From JBBRHH01 sp963788015 (GTDB lineage: Bacteria > Planctomycetota > Phycisphaerae > Tepidisphaerales > Tepidisphaeraceae): DNA of 64,000 nucleotides. The stretch is from assembly GCA_963788015.1 (NCBI GenBank), contig CAWBEY010000012.1:620001-684000 (forward strand), read 5' to 3'. Positions 33,902-43,664 of this stretch are shown here, piece after piece (position 1 is the stretch's first letter; the number at the start of each line of letters is the position of its first letter). The position numbers were made by a program, and so were the translations under genes. The notes under the pieces are model-generated. The model did not search any database, was not told where the DNA came from, and saw nothing but the letters and a program-made list of their open reading frames with translations.

Positions 33902-35576
33902 TCAGCCATGGGAAGTGAAGAGAATGCCCGTGCCGTCGGGGGTCACTTCGATCTTTTCAAACCAGCCGAGGTTCAAGACGCTGGCAAGTTCTACTTCGAG
34001 TGCGCGGATGGCCAACTCATTAGAGACGTTGCCAAAGCGGCTGAAATTCAGGCGTTCGGCGCGGATGGCGATGCGCAGGCAATCCTTATCGAGGCTCTGC
34101 ACGAGATGAATGTCGCCCGATTCCGAAAGAAGGTTCGGCAGCAGTGCCCGGACCAGCAGGCGCGCCGGTTGACGCAGGCGCGGCGTCGGCACGTCCAGAG
34201 CATCCTGGTGCGTGATGGCCGAGACGACCAGATATTCGATGCCGCTTTGCGTGGCCGGGGCGGTGATGCTCACGCGAGCCATCGACCGCAGCACCGCCGG
34301 CGCCAGCGGCTTCTCGTCTTCGGCGTGGCGCGTGAAGCAGGAGGCCTTTTCAACTGGCAGATCCGCAAACACATCCTCGCAAGTCGTGATGCGCTGGGCG
34401 GCCGGCCCTGTCTCAAGCTTGATGGCAAGTCGGCAGGCGTCATCCCCGAAATTCAATTTGATGAAGCGGCGCGGCGCGCGGGCTTGCGCCGCGTGCTTTC
34501 CTCGGCCACGAAAATCGCGCGGCTGATAGCCTGCTGCACCTTTGCATCGAGCAACGTCACCAGCGGCGTCGAGAGGCCAAGCGCCACAAGCGCTTCATCG
34601 CTGATGGCGTCGATCTCCATATCCGGGCCATAGGCATAGCAGAATTTGACGAGCTGGTTGGCGATCTGCACCAGATACAGGCCGCGCCGCAGCGCCGGCG
34701 GATCGCCCGGCTCAAAAGCTTTTTCAGGCGAATGATGCCAGCGAATGGCCTGCGTGATGTCGGCCGGCAACGACCACTGAAATCCGAGCCGCGCCCCAAA
34801 ACAGCGTGATCAGCGCCCAGCAGCCGCGTCTCGCGGGCCAGGATGCCCTCGTCTGGATTTCGCGCCGCCTCAGCGCGTAGCGCCGCGGCTTTGTCTGGAA
34901 ACTGAGAGTGAATGGCCAGCTTGCCGATGTCGTGCAGCAGGCCAAGGGTGGAAACAAATCCCCGATCAACATTGCTGACCCGCTCCGCCAGCGCATCGGC
35001 CACGTATGAAACCGCCAGCGCATGCACCCACAAATCCTCGGCGTCTTCCATCGCTTCAGGGGTGCGCGCCTTAAGCATTTGGTCCAGACGCAGACGAAGC
35101 ACAAGCGACTTCAGGACCGCGAAGCCCAGATAGCTGATCGCTTCTGAAACCGACGTGATCTTGCGCATCAGGCCAAAGGCAGCGCCATTGACCATCCGCA
35201 GGATCGAGGCGGCAAGCGCCGGATCGGTGCAGGCAATTTTACCGACACTGGCGGCCGTCGAATTTGAATCCTGAATCTCCTGAAGCAGCTCAATCACGAC
35301 GTTCGGCAGCGGCGGCAGCTGCGCCAGCCCATCGCGAATATCCGGCAGGATCTCCCCCACCGGTGCCGGCACACCCTGATCGTCCCGCGCACGGATGTGA
35401 TAGCCCCCGATCACGATCTGCGGCTGCACACTGGTCTGAGCTGGCGAACCAACATCCGTCGCGGCCGGCGACGCCGAAGGCTGCTCTCCCATGAGCCGGC
35501 GGAGGAATGCAAGAAAGCCCGACGATTGTTTCTCGTCGGACGACAGCGGAGCAGTTGGGGTGTTGGTGGAGGCCAT
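33902..35576 (-). CDS. HDOD-domain signalling protein, frameshifted
   Basis: Starts MASTNTPTAPLSSDEKQSS at 35576. After a variable linker the HDOD domain reads 'LAQLPPLPNVVIELLQEIQD', 'IACTDPALAASILRMVNGAA', 'SVSEAISYLGFAVLKSLVLR' and 'STLGLLHDIGKLAIH', keeping the HD pair. The reading shifts near 34790 (to 'DITQAIRWHHSPEKAFEPG', the distal HDOD helices) and again near 34480, leading to an about 190-residue C-terminal part (NFGDDACRLAIKLETGPAAQ ... FEKIEVTPDGTGILFTSHG) I do not recognise. HDOD proteins bind partners in signalling and do not hydrolyse c-di-GMP as HD-GYP do. Two shifts make the exact product uncertain. Confidence 0.75.
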
Positions 35577-35696
35577 AATGCGCCAAGATTCATTTCGGCG
35601 CTTTCCCACCATGACTGAAGCGGCCCTGCTTTTTGACGTGAAGTCCGATGGCAGTGCGCGGCGATTCTCGGACCCACCATTGAATCGGCGCAACGA

Positions 35697-36706
35697 TTAT
35701 TTAATCCCCACAACCATCCATTGCGGACCGGCCAGGTGTTCCACGCGCGACTCCGCAAACCCAGCCTGACCAAGCCACTCGCGGCAGTCGCCGCCGGTAA
35801 AGTCGAACCCTTCGGGCGTCTCGATCAGCATGTTCAGGCTCATCAGCAGCCCCATCACGTTCTCGCGCCGGCCATCATCAATGAGCGATTCGTGAATGAT
35901 GATCGCGCCGCCCTTGGGTAGCGTCTCGTAGGCACGCTTGAGCAGTTGTTTCTTTTTCTCCATGCCCCAGTCGTGTAGGATGTGCCCCAGGATAAACACA
36001 TCCGCCGCCGGCCACGCGTCGGCGAACATGTCGCCCGCCGCAAATTGCAGCCGATCCTGCAGCTCGAACGATCGAACGTATTCTTCGAAGATCGGCTGCA
36101 CCGCCGGCAGGTCAAAGCCCCAGCCGTTTAGGTGCGGATGGGCCTTGGCCAGCTGTACCGCCACGCCCCCCTGCGCGCAGCCGATGTCCGCGAAAGCAGT
36201 GTAATAATCCCAGTTAAACTTCCTGGCCATGGCCTCGGCCGTATCGAGGCTCAAGCCCGTCATCGCACCCAGAAACTGCCGCAGGCGATCCGGATCGGCA
36301 TACATTGCATCGAATGGATTGCCGCCGCTCTTGGCCTCGTTCTGTGGCTGCCCAGTGCGCAGCGCCTCGGTCAACGATCCCCAGAACGGATAAAGCCGGG
36401 CGCTTGCCATTTCGAGCAATCCACCCACGTAGCACGGCTTCCCCGGCACGAGGAACTTCTCGGTCTCAGCCGTGTTGCTGTACTCGGCCGCGCTGCGCTG
36501 CAACATCTTCAGCGCCACCAGCGCATCCAGAAAATCCTGCACGCCCCGCGGGTGCAGTTTCAGGTCGGCCGTCACCTCCCTGTGCTTCGCGGAGCTTTGC
36601 TCAGGTACGAGAACAGCCCAATTTCCACGGCGCTCAGCAGCGTCTTTGAAGCCCAAAACCCCAGCCCCAATTGCAGAATCCCGTCGGCCTTTACTTCATC
36701 GCTCAT
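35697..36706 (-). CDS. O-methyltransferase (acetylserotonin/hydroxyneurosporene-type), frameshifted
   Basis: Start MSDEVKADGILQLGLGFWAS at 36706 with a perfect AAGGAG 9 bases upstream. The N-terminal dimerisation domain (KTLLSAVEIGLFSYL) is separated by a one-base break near 36590 from 'KHREVTADLKLHPRGVQDFL'. The SAM domain has 'YTAFADIGCAQGGVAVQLAK', 'FDLPAVQPIFEEYVRSFEL', 'DRLQFAAGDMFADAWPAADV' and 'FILGHILHDWGMEKKKQLLK' with the catalytic His-Asp of plant-type O-methyltransferases. In bacteria these act on aromatic hydroxyls or in carotenoid and antibiotic pathways. Substrate unknown. It is divergent from the gene at 36798. Confidence 0.82.
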
Positions 36707-36797
36707 TACATAACTCCTTGCAGTATTCGCTTGGTCCGGGCACTCCAGCATCCGATGCCTGGCGGCTATAATATTGCAGACAAGCGAGGCTGTCGCC

Positions 36798-38183
36798 ATG
36801 CCCGTGCAAGCCCCAAACCCGCTCGATGAGTTTCATTTCACGCCTCAGCCCCAGGCACAGACAATCCTACAGGAACTTTTACACGACTTTCTAAACCACA
36901 GCCGGTTTGCCACACACCTTTGCGATCGAATGCGCGATGAAACCGGCACTCGCTTTGGCGACTGGATCGACTCGATCTTTGTTCCAGCCAGTGACACGCT
37001 TCAGGCACGTTTATCGGATGCTGGCTTCAAAAGATCCCCCAGTGGCGATGCGTGTGAGATCTGGTCGAACATGCGCGGTGTTTTCCCGCGCCTGGTCCTG
37101 CACGACCAGGCCGCCACGCGCGTGCTCCTGAAAGTCGAATCGGTGATTGATTTCCTGGCCGCGCACCCAGGCCGCATCTCTCGGCCCATCACCGGTGCGC
37201 CCCTGTCGCCCCTGCGCCTTTGCATGGTCGATAAGTCCGGCGATGCCGAGCTTTGGGTTGTCGAGCGGCATGGTTGTCCCGCATTCCTCCCGCCTCGCAG
37301 CAGCCCCGATCAAGCCATCGCGTCGGCCGCCCATCTCGAATCTTTTCGCATGCGCCGCCGCGGCTTTGACGACGAATTGGAGGGCTTTGCCCACGCCGAG
37401 CGTCTCGTAGAAGACGCCATCACCGACCTGGGCGTTGACTGGGCTGCCGATCTATTCTTCGCCGCCGAGCGCGAATACTGGCAGCGCCGCAACCGCGCAG
37501 GCCAGTTCCAGAAATCGCGCCAGGACCGACTCGGCCTCGGCTGGGCCAATCACGATCATCACACCTATCGCTCTTCTCGCGAGCACTTCTCACGCCTCAT
37601 CGCCGTCTTTGAAAAACTCGGCTTCATCTGCCGTGAACGCTTCTATGCCGGCGCACAGGCCGGGTGGGGCGCGCAGGTGCTGGAGCAACCAGCGGCCGGC
37701 CTGGTGATCTTCGCGGACGTCGATCTGTCGCCCGACGAACTCTCGGCCGATTTCGCCCACGACCGGGCTTGCCGCCGCGCGACACGCTTGGCACGGTTGG
37801 CCTGTGGTGCGCCCTCCACGGCGAGGCCTTCCTGCAGGCGGGCATGCACCACCTCGAATGCCAGTTCGATTTCGATTCACTCAAACAACAGCTCGAATCG
37901 CAGGCGAACGTAAAAGTGATGAAGCCCTTCACAAACTTCCCATATCTCAAGCAAGCCTTCACCGAAGGAGAGCGATGGGCCGTCGATCTCACGTCGCGTC
38001 GCTCGCCTACTGGAACAACGTCAGATCACGCCAGAACAGGCCCAGCAATTCCGAGAGCACGGCGCCATCGGCTCACATCTGGAAAACCTCGAGCGCAACC
38101 AGGGGTTCAAAGGCTTCAACCAGACTGGCGTCAGCGAAATCATCGCGAAGACCGACCCGCGCCTGCACGTCATGACGCCATGA
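36798..38183 (+). CDS. Conserved hypothetical protein with VOC-like C-terminal half, frameshifted
   Basis: Starts MPVQAPNPLDEFHFTPQPQA at 36798. The N-terminal 240 residues have no domain I recognise. The C-terminal part is 'LGLGWANHDHHTYRSSREHF', 'FEKLGFICRERFYAGAQAGW' and 'GAQVLEQPAAGLVIFADVDL', with a His-rich strand and a later 'MHHLECQFDFDS' that could be metal ligands of a VOC-type dioxygenase fold. Frames change near 37765 and near 37990. The tail (ITPEQAQQFREHGAIGSHLE ... NQTGVSEIIAKTDPR) ends at 38183. Joined length is about 460 residues. Resemblance to 2-oxoadipate dioxygenase-like enzymes is weak and only suggestive. Confidence 0.5.
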
Positions 38184-38234
38184 CGGCGTAAGCAAATTCA
38201 CGCCTTCGCAATAGCCGTGGTACAATCGCACACA

Positions 38235-38901
38235 ATGACCGCCGTCGCTTCATCCTCAATCTTCAGTCCCCCTCGCCAATTCACCAACGGTGCCCAGTGG
38301 CTGGCCGCGCTGGGAGGCGTGCCGCTGGAGCGGGTGATTTTCGACCCCTGGCCCGGCACGGCCACCGAAGCCGACTTGCTGCGCTTCGTCGAACAAGACA
38401 AGCGCCTCTGCGAGCTCATCGACGGAACTCTTGTGGAGAAGCCCATGGGCTACTGGGAAGGGATTGTCGGCGCCAACCTCACCGCACTCCTTGGCCCATT
38501 CGTGCATCAACACGATCTCGGTGCAGTCTCCGGCGCTGACAGCACAATGCGGATGAAGTCGGGCCGCGTCCGATTGCCGGATGTGGGGTTCGTGAGCAAG
38601 GAACGCTTGCCAAAGACGCTGGAATCAATTCCCACAATCTCGCCCGACTTGGCCGTTGAGGTTCTCAGCGACAGCAACACCGCCAGCGAAATGAGCCAGA
38701 AGCTTCTGGAATACTTCCAATCCGGCACGCCGCCTCGCCTGGATCATCGACCCCTCTACCCGATCCGTTGCCGTCTACACACAGCCCGCGCAGGCCGCCG
38801 CCATAATCGATGAGCAGGCGCATCTGGATGGTGGAGAAGTGTTGCCCGGACTAAGCATCTTTGTCGCTGATCTATTTCGGAATGTTCCCCGGTCTGCCTA
38901 A
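38235..38901 (+). CDS. Uma2-family endonuclease-like protein, frameshifted
   Basis: About 222 residues from MTAVASSSIFSPPRQFTNGA. Uma2 (PD-(D/E)xK-like) features: 'CELIDGTLVEKPMGYWEGIV', 'RLPDVGFVSKERLP', 'ISPDLAVEVLSDSNTASEMS' (the Asp and E-V-L core) and 'EYFQSGT'. The frame breaks near 38735 and resumes 'RLAWIIDPSTRSVAVYTQPA', 'LDGGEVLPGLSIFVADLF'. Uma2 genes are abundant in cyanobacteria and planctomycetes and often sit beside mobile elements; their biological role is not settled. The stop at 38901 is 10 bases from the convergent FHA gene. Confidence 0.82.
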
Positions 38902-38911
38902 TGACCGAGGA

Positions 38912-39625
38912 TTATTCTTTCTCCAATCGCCTCTTCGCAGGTTGGCTGCCCATGGCCGCCGCTCGCCGGTAATAGCGCAGCGCCTCCTCCACATTTCGCA
39001 GAACGCCATTGCCGTTCTCGTAGCGCCAGCCCAGGTTATACATGGTGTTAACGTACGCCGTGATGGCCGGCGAATGTGCATGGCCGGCCCCCTCATTTTG
39101 AAACAACTGCTCCAGCAGCGCGTTAAGCTGCTCCATATCCGGCGTGGCGTTGGACGCACTGGCATCAACCCCAAGGTCCATCCCGCAGTGCGGACAGAAG
39201 ACCGCAACCTCCTGCACCGCGGCCAGGTCCTCCCGGCAACGGGGGCATCGATGTTTTCTCGCAAGATGCTCCAGCGCCGCCATCGCCTGCCGCCCTGGCC
39301 CGGCGCGCGACGTGATCCGTGCTGGCCCGAGGCGAAATTCAACGCCATCGTTCAAAACAATCTCGTTCGCGGGCTCGCCTTCGCTCGTGACCAGAATCGC
39401 CGTCTCCAGCTTGGATTGCACGATCCATCTCCCCGCCGGATCTCTCACCACCTGCGCATGGAACGGCGCAACCCGGGAATGAACCACCATGATCGTATTG
39501 GTCGGATTTCCGCCAAGCGTCATCCCCTCGCGCACAGGGTAGATCTGCTCAGGCCCGATATGCCTCACCCGCAGGATCAGCTCGTCGATGTCGCTGGCCG
39601 CGAACTTGTGAGCCATCTTCGCCAT
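38912..39625 (-). CDS. FHA-like, zinc-ribbon, Sel1-repeat regulatory protein
   Basis: 237 residues with three modules. First, an FHA-like domain: 'IYPVREGMTLGGNPTNTIMV', 'VHSRVAPFHAQVVRDPAGRW' and 'IVLNDGVEFRLGPAR' (loop with S-R-V-x-x-x-H). Second, a zinc ribbon of four Cys, 'HRCPRCREDL' and 'VFCPHCGMDLG'. Third, a Sel1/TPR unit, 'YNLGWRYENGNGVLRNVEEA'. The order matches phosphopeptide-binding scaffold proteins. The start could be 39625 (ATG) or the GTG at 39628. Likely cytoplasmic and part of Ser/Thr kinase signalling, which planctomycetes have in quantity; this is inference. Confidence 0.65.
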   Translation of the reverse strand: MAKMAHKFAASDIDELILRVRHIGPEQIYPVREGMTLGGNPTNTIMVVHSRVAPFHAQVVRDPAGRWIVQSKLETAILVTSEGEPANEIVLNDGVEFRLGPARITSRAGPGRQAMAALEHLARKHRCPRCREDLAAVQEVAVFCPHCGMDLGVDASASNATPDMEQLNALLEQLFQNEGAGHAHSPAITAYVNTMYNLGWRYENGNGVLRNVEEALRYYRRAAAMGSQPAKRRLEKE

Positions 39626-39699
39626 CACAAAAACACCCTACCCCACCAGCAGCAAGCCAGCAACAATGATCGGCCAACACGCGAAGCATATCAACAAGT

Positions 39700-40665
39700 C
39701 TACACGTAGATAAACGCCTTGCTCGCCCGCACCAGCCGATCACGAATCGCCGCCCAATTTGGCGAATCGGGAGGCATCTCAATATAGATACGCTCAACGT
39801 GATCCGAATCCAACTCTCGCAGCGCGGCATACAAAGCCCTGGCGTATTCAGCAGGATTGGCCGACATCGCGATGGTCCGACCGGCCGGAGTGGGGTGATT
39901 CGTACCGATGAGCAGAAACCCGGATCGCCCGGCGTCAGACGACCCGATCACCTGCCCCCACTGCGCCGTCTCGAACCAAAAGGCGGCGGCCTTGGGCGAC
40001 ATAATGCACCGCCTGTTGACCGGGACTCGCGGCCGAGGCTCCGCCAGGCACAACGCCCGTGAACAGCCTGACCGGGCCGACAACAGCCTCAATTTGTTCT
40101 CGGCTCACGCCCCCGAGTCGAAGAATTGTCGGCGGGGTAGACGTGAGGTCCAGCACGGTAGATTCAATACCCACTGCGCAAGGCCCACCCTCCAGAATCA
40201 GATCCACCGCATCCCCCAGATCATCCCGTACATGCTGGGCAGTCGTAGGCGAAACATGATTCGATCGATTGGCGCTCGGCCCCGCCAGCGGCCCATCAAA
40301 TTGCCGAAGCAACTCCATCGCCAAAGGATGATCCGGCGCCCGTAATCCAACGCGTCTCCCGCCCCGCCGTCACGTCCGCAACAATGCTTTCGCCCTTAGG
40401 CACCACCAGCGTCAACGGTCCAGGCCAAAACCGCCGCGCCAGCACACTCGCCTCCCCCGGCCACCACGCCGCATACCGCCGCGCCACCACCTCATCCGCC
40501 ACATGCACAATAAGAGGATTAGTCCCCGGCCGGCCCTTAACGCTGAAAATCTTTCGTACCGCTAGTAACTGCCGCGCATCCGCCCCAAGTCCGTAAACCG
40601 TCTCGGTGGGAAAGCCAACGAGCCCACCCGCGCAAGATTGAAACGGCATCGGAAACGTTCGTCAT
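39700..40665 (-). CDS. tsaC: L-threonylcarbamoyladenylate synthase (Sua5/YwlC/YrdC family), frameshifted
   Basis: The likely start is MTNVSDAVSILR at 40665, joined by one base to 'GGLVGFPTETVYGLGADARQ'. Motifs 'KIFSVKGRPGTNPLIVHVAD' and 'FWPGPLTLVVPKG' match the KxR...SxxxS substrate pocket. Further breaks near 40325 and 40000 are needed to reach 'GPLAGPSANRSNHVSPTTAQ', 'GGPCAVGIESTVLDLTS' (IESTV core) and the Sua5 C-terminal domain ('RTIAMSANPAEYARALYAAL'). Three or more breaks; about 315 residues joined. It makes the TC-AMP precursor of the essential tRNA t6A modification, so loss in the cell is unlikely and assembly error is preferred. Confidence 0.85.
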
Positions 40666-40714
40666 GGAATATCGGTATTTGCGTGGGATGCCGCGCAGTC
40701 AGGGGAGGATCCTG

Positions 40715-41221
40715 TTACACGAGGTTTTCCTTGCCGCGATCTTCGTACATGGGCCAGCCATAGAAGCCTTCAATATTTTCGACCGCCAATTCGCAGCCAG
40801 CGGCCTTTGGAAGAGGATCAAAAATACCCTGTTCACGGGCGGTGAGTAAAACATGCTTCAATGCGTCTCCGACGATGGTGCAGATGATCTCATCCGGGTT
40901 CTCCATGACGTTGACCTTCTTGCCAGCCAGATCAAGGAAGTGAACCACCGCATCTTCTGGAAGCTCATGCCAGATCGGCCAGTTTGCACGAGGGAATAAG
41001 ACCTCTTCGATCTCCACCGTCCATTGACCGTCCGGCTCGGCATCGATTCGAGTGTCGAACACCAACGCCACCCAGTTAGCCTGGCCAAATTCGAAGCCAA
41101 AGTCGATCATCTTGACGGGCGGGAGATCCTTCTGCGTTGTCGACTTGGCCACATGCTCGGCCACACGCCTCTTCACGTAGTCGAGGAAGTGGGGAACGTC
41201 TTCGCGAATATCGATGGTCAC
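40715..41221 (-). CDS. Conserved hypothetical protein
   Basis: 168 residues, intact frame, from MTIDIREDVPHFLDYVKRRV. Acidic and soluble, with alternating strands and helices ('KMIDFGFEFGQANWVALVFD', 'EDAVVHFLDLAGKKVNVMEN'). I see no known catalytic motif, and no signal peptide or membrane segment. Similarity in character to immunity or antitoxin-type proteins is only an impression. The gene is followed at a distance by two other small unknown genes on the same strand (41298, 41609). Confidence 0.55.
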   Translation of the reverse strand: MTIDIREDVPHFLDYVKRRVAEHVAKSTTQKDLPPVKMIDFGFEFGQANWVALVFDTRIDAEPDGQWTVEIEEVLFPRANWPIWHELPEDAVVHFLDLAGKKVNVMENPDEIICTIVGDALKHVLLTAREQGIFDPLPKAAGCELAVENIEGFYGWPMYEDRGKENLV

Positions 41222-41297
41222 AGAAACCTCGCCTGATGGAATATCACGACCACTACTGGTTACTCAAGCAACTATACCTAAAAAGGCTGCCATTGAA

Positions 41298-41591
41298 CTA
41301 ACCCTTGTCCTCGTCGCTCGCCAGGCCATACTCCGACAGGTAGATTTCCATGTTTGCATCCAGACACATTTGCATCAGGTGACGTGACAGCGGCGGGCCG
41401 CCTCCACATGCGTTGGATCGATGGTGAAAGCCGATGTCTGCCACCCATTCAAAGGCGGGATCAAGGGCTCCGGGGTGTTCCTTAAGCCACCGCTCCAGCG
41501 CCTCAACCTGCGGGCGCAACAACCATTCCCGGGATACTTCAGCGTAATTCTCGCATTGGTCCCCGATGATTTTTCGAATGATCGTGCTCAT
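41298..41591 (-). CDS. Hypothetical protein
   Basis: 97 residues from an ATG at 41591 (MSTIIRKIIGDQCENYAEVS). Contains 'WLLRPQVEALERWLKEHPGA' and a Cys/Gly-rich 'HHRSNACGGGPPLSRHLMQM'. No recognised family. The open frame runs upstream into the next gene's 3' end, so the start is a guess based on the first clear Met. Confidence 0.4.
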   Translation of the reverse strand: MSTIIRKIIGDQCENYAEVSREWLLRPQVEALERWLKEHPGALDPAFEWVADIGFHHRSNACGGGPPLSRHLMQMCLDANMEIYLSEYGLASDEDKG

Positions 41592-41608
41592 TCTCCTCCA
41601 CCACGAGA

Positions 41609-42103
41609 TCATAGCCCCCGCCCCCTCACCAAAACCACCGTCGGCCAAAACGCAAATCCAATGAAAGCCATCCAATACGGTATCTGAACCCAGTCCACCC
41701 ACACATACCGCCCCGGACCATCCCGCCCCCACGCCAGCCATCGATCCCCCTTCATCCCAGGAAATAACCCCGCCTTTGCGACCCACCTCTCCGTCTCCAC
41801 CAACGGCCATCGCTGCCGCGTTATCCAATTCTTCGGTCCCTCCTCCGTCTCACGCTTCAGAAACTGAAATGGCCTGTCCTTCCCATCAACCTGCAGGTTC
41901 GGATCAACGCCCTTTCGCAAGACATACCATCGCCACAGCCGAAAATCACACCGACCCGAGTAGGATTCAATGTGTATCGTCATCCCTGCAACATCCCCAT
42001 ACCATTGATCAAACACCCGAAAACTCCGCACCCACATCCACCCCATCGCCACACATAAAATCAGCGAGAGGCCCGCACCCGAATAATTCACCACCTGCCG
42101 CAT
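41609..42103 (-). CDS. Small two-helix membrane protein
   Basis: About 164 residues from MRQVVNYSGAGLSLILCVAM. One N-terminal helix (GLSLILCVAMGWMWV) and one near the C-terminus (IPYWMAFIGFAFWPTVVLV) flank a Trp-rich soluble loop (DFRLWRWYVLRKGVDPN). This layout is common among planctomycete and Phycisphaerae hypothetical proteins of unknown function. The start at 42103 is the Met nearest the first helix. Confidence 0.45.
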   Translation of the reverse strand: MRQVVNYSGAGLSLILCVAMGWMWVRSFRVFDQWYGDVAGMTIHIESYSGRCDFRLWRWYVLRKGVDPNLQVDGKDRPFQFLKRETEEGPKNWITRQRWPLVETERWVAKAGLFPGMKGDRWLAWGRDGPGRYVWVDWVQIPYWMAFIGFAFWPTVVLVRGRGL

Positions 42104-42192
42104 AACCACCAGGCCTCTCCACCATAAGCAGGTCCTGAAGTTCTCGCACACGATTCAACGTCTCACTAAATTTCCACGGTAGCATACCTCAA

Positions 42193-43371
42193 ATGACCTC
42201 CCCCCCCATCCTCACCATCAACGCCGGCTCCTCTAGCATCAAATTCGCCCTCTTCTCCCCCACCGCCACCCCCGCCCCCATCCGCCTCCTCACCGGCCAA
42301 ATCGACCGCATCGCCCAGCCCACCTCCACCTTCACCGCCACCATCGCCAACCAACCCGCCACACAAATTCCAATCTCCGCCCCCACCCACCAGCAAGCCG
42401 CCCACCACCTCATCGACTTCATCACAACACACGCCCCCGCCCCCGCCGCCGTCGGCCATCGCGTCGTCCACGGCGGCCTCCACCTCCTCGACCATCAGCT
42501 CATCACCCCCACCCTCCTCGACCAGCTCCGCGCTGCCCAGCCCCTCGACCTCGCCCACCTCCCCCTCGAAATCAGCCTCATCGAATCTTTCCAGGCCCGC
42601 TTCCCCGCACTCCCCCAGGTCGCTTGCTTCGACACCGCCTTCTTTCGCGATCTCCCCACCGTCGCAAGGCTCCTCCCCATCCCCCGCCGCTTCACCACCG
42701 CCGGCGTCCGCCGCTTCGGCTTCCACGGCCTGTCCTACACCTACCTCCTCGATCAGCTCCACCACCTCGCCGGCCCCGCCGCCGCCAGCGGCCGCGTCAT
42801 CCTCGCCCACCTCGGCTCCGGCGCCAGCATGGCCGCCCTCCTCCACGCCAAACCCATCGACACCACCATGTCCTTCACCCCCACCGCCGGCTTGGTCATG
42901 GCCACCCGCCCCGGCGACCTCGACCCCGCACTCCTCACCTACCTCATGCGCACCGAAAATTTAACGCCCGATCAAATGGACGATGTCCTAACCAACGACT
43001 GCGGCCTGAAAGGCATCTCAGAAACCAGCCCAGATCTCCGCGACCTCCAATCCCGTCGCCAGTCCGACCCCCGCGCCGACGAAGCCTTAAACCTCTTCGC
43101 CTATCAGGCCAAAAAATACATAGGCGCCTTCGCCGCCGCCCTTGGCGGCCTCGACACCCTCGTCTTCTCCGGCGGCATAGGCCAACACTCCCCCCAAACC
43201 CGACAAGAAATCTGCCAGAACCTCCACTACTTAAACCTCCACCTCGACCCCCACGAAAACGGAAACAACGCCCCCATCATCTCCACGAAAGAAAGCCAGG
43301 TAATCGTTCGAGTAATCCCCACCGATGAAGAACTCGTCATCGCCCGCACCACGTTAACCCTCATCCAATAG
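42193..43371 (+). CDS. ackA: Acetate/propionate kinase
   Basis: 392 residues, intact. 'ILTINAGSSSIKFALFS' is the first acetokinase signature. 'AAVGHRVVHGGLHLLDHQLI' contains the substrate Arg and His, 'QVACFDTAFFRDLP' holds the catalytic Asp, and 'GVRRFGFHGLSYTYLLDQL' is the second signature. 'ILAHLGSGASMAALLHAKP', 'DTMSFTPTAGLVMATRPGD' and 'GLDTLVFSGGIGQHSPQTRQ' complete the ASKHA fold. It interconverts acyl phosphate and ATP. No phosphotransacetylase or phosphoketolase is adjacent. The gene is extremely C-rich at third positions. Confidence 0.93.
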   Translation: MTSPPILTINAGSSSIKFALFSPTATPAPIRLLTGQIDRIAQPTSTFTATIANQPATQIPISAPTHQQAAHHLIDFITTHAPAPAAVGHRVVHGGLHLLDHQLITPTLLDQLRAAQPLDLAHLPLEISLIESFQARFPALPQVACFDTAFFRDLPTVARLLPIPRRFTTAGVRRFGFHGLSYTYLLDQLHHLAGPAAASGRVILAHLGSGASMAALLHAKPIDTTMSFTPTAGLVMATRPGDLDPALLTYLMRTENLTPDQMDDVLTNDCGLKGISETSPDLRDLQSRRQSDPRADEALNLFAYQAKKYIGAFAAALGGLDTLVFSGGIGQHSPQTRQEICQNLHYLNLHLDPHENGNNAPIISTKESQVIVRVIPTDEELVIARTTLTLIQ

Positions 43372-43398
43372 TTCGTCCCCCTCTCGACTAGTTCCGCG

Positions 43399-43415
43399 GT
43401 CGCCCATCGGGCGAC
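43399..43415. other. Perfect 7-bp hairpin in the ackA-DUF1501 intergenic gap
   Basis: GTCGCCC-ATC-GGGCGAC, 28 bases after the ackA stop, without a T-tract. The rest of 43372-43664 holds nothing I can support. Confidence 0.5.
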
Positions 43416-43664
43416 GCAGAGGTGGTGGCACCGGGAGCTTCACCACGGGCATGTCTTGGATCAGCGTAGCCTCCTGCTGACTCCCGAAATAATCGCGGCC
43501 TCGCGCTTCCCGGTCCAACTCAATTCTGACATCTATAGCTCCTCTTCCAGATAGCCTCCCGGACGAGGAAATGGGACTATAGGGGGACGCACCTGTCGCT
43601 CCGCCATTGCCCTATCCCCACACGCTCTAGCCCAAATCATGCTCAAGCCGCCGGCCCACTCCCA

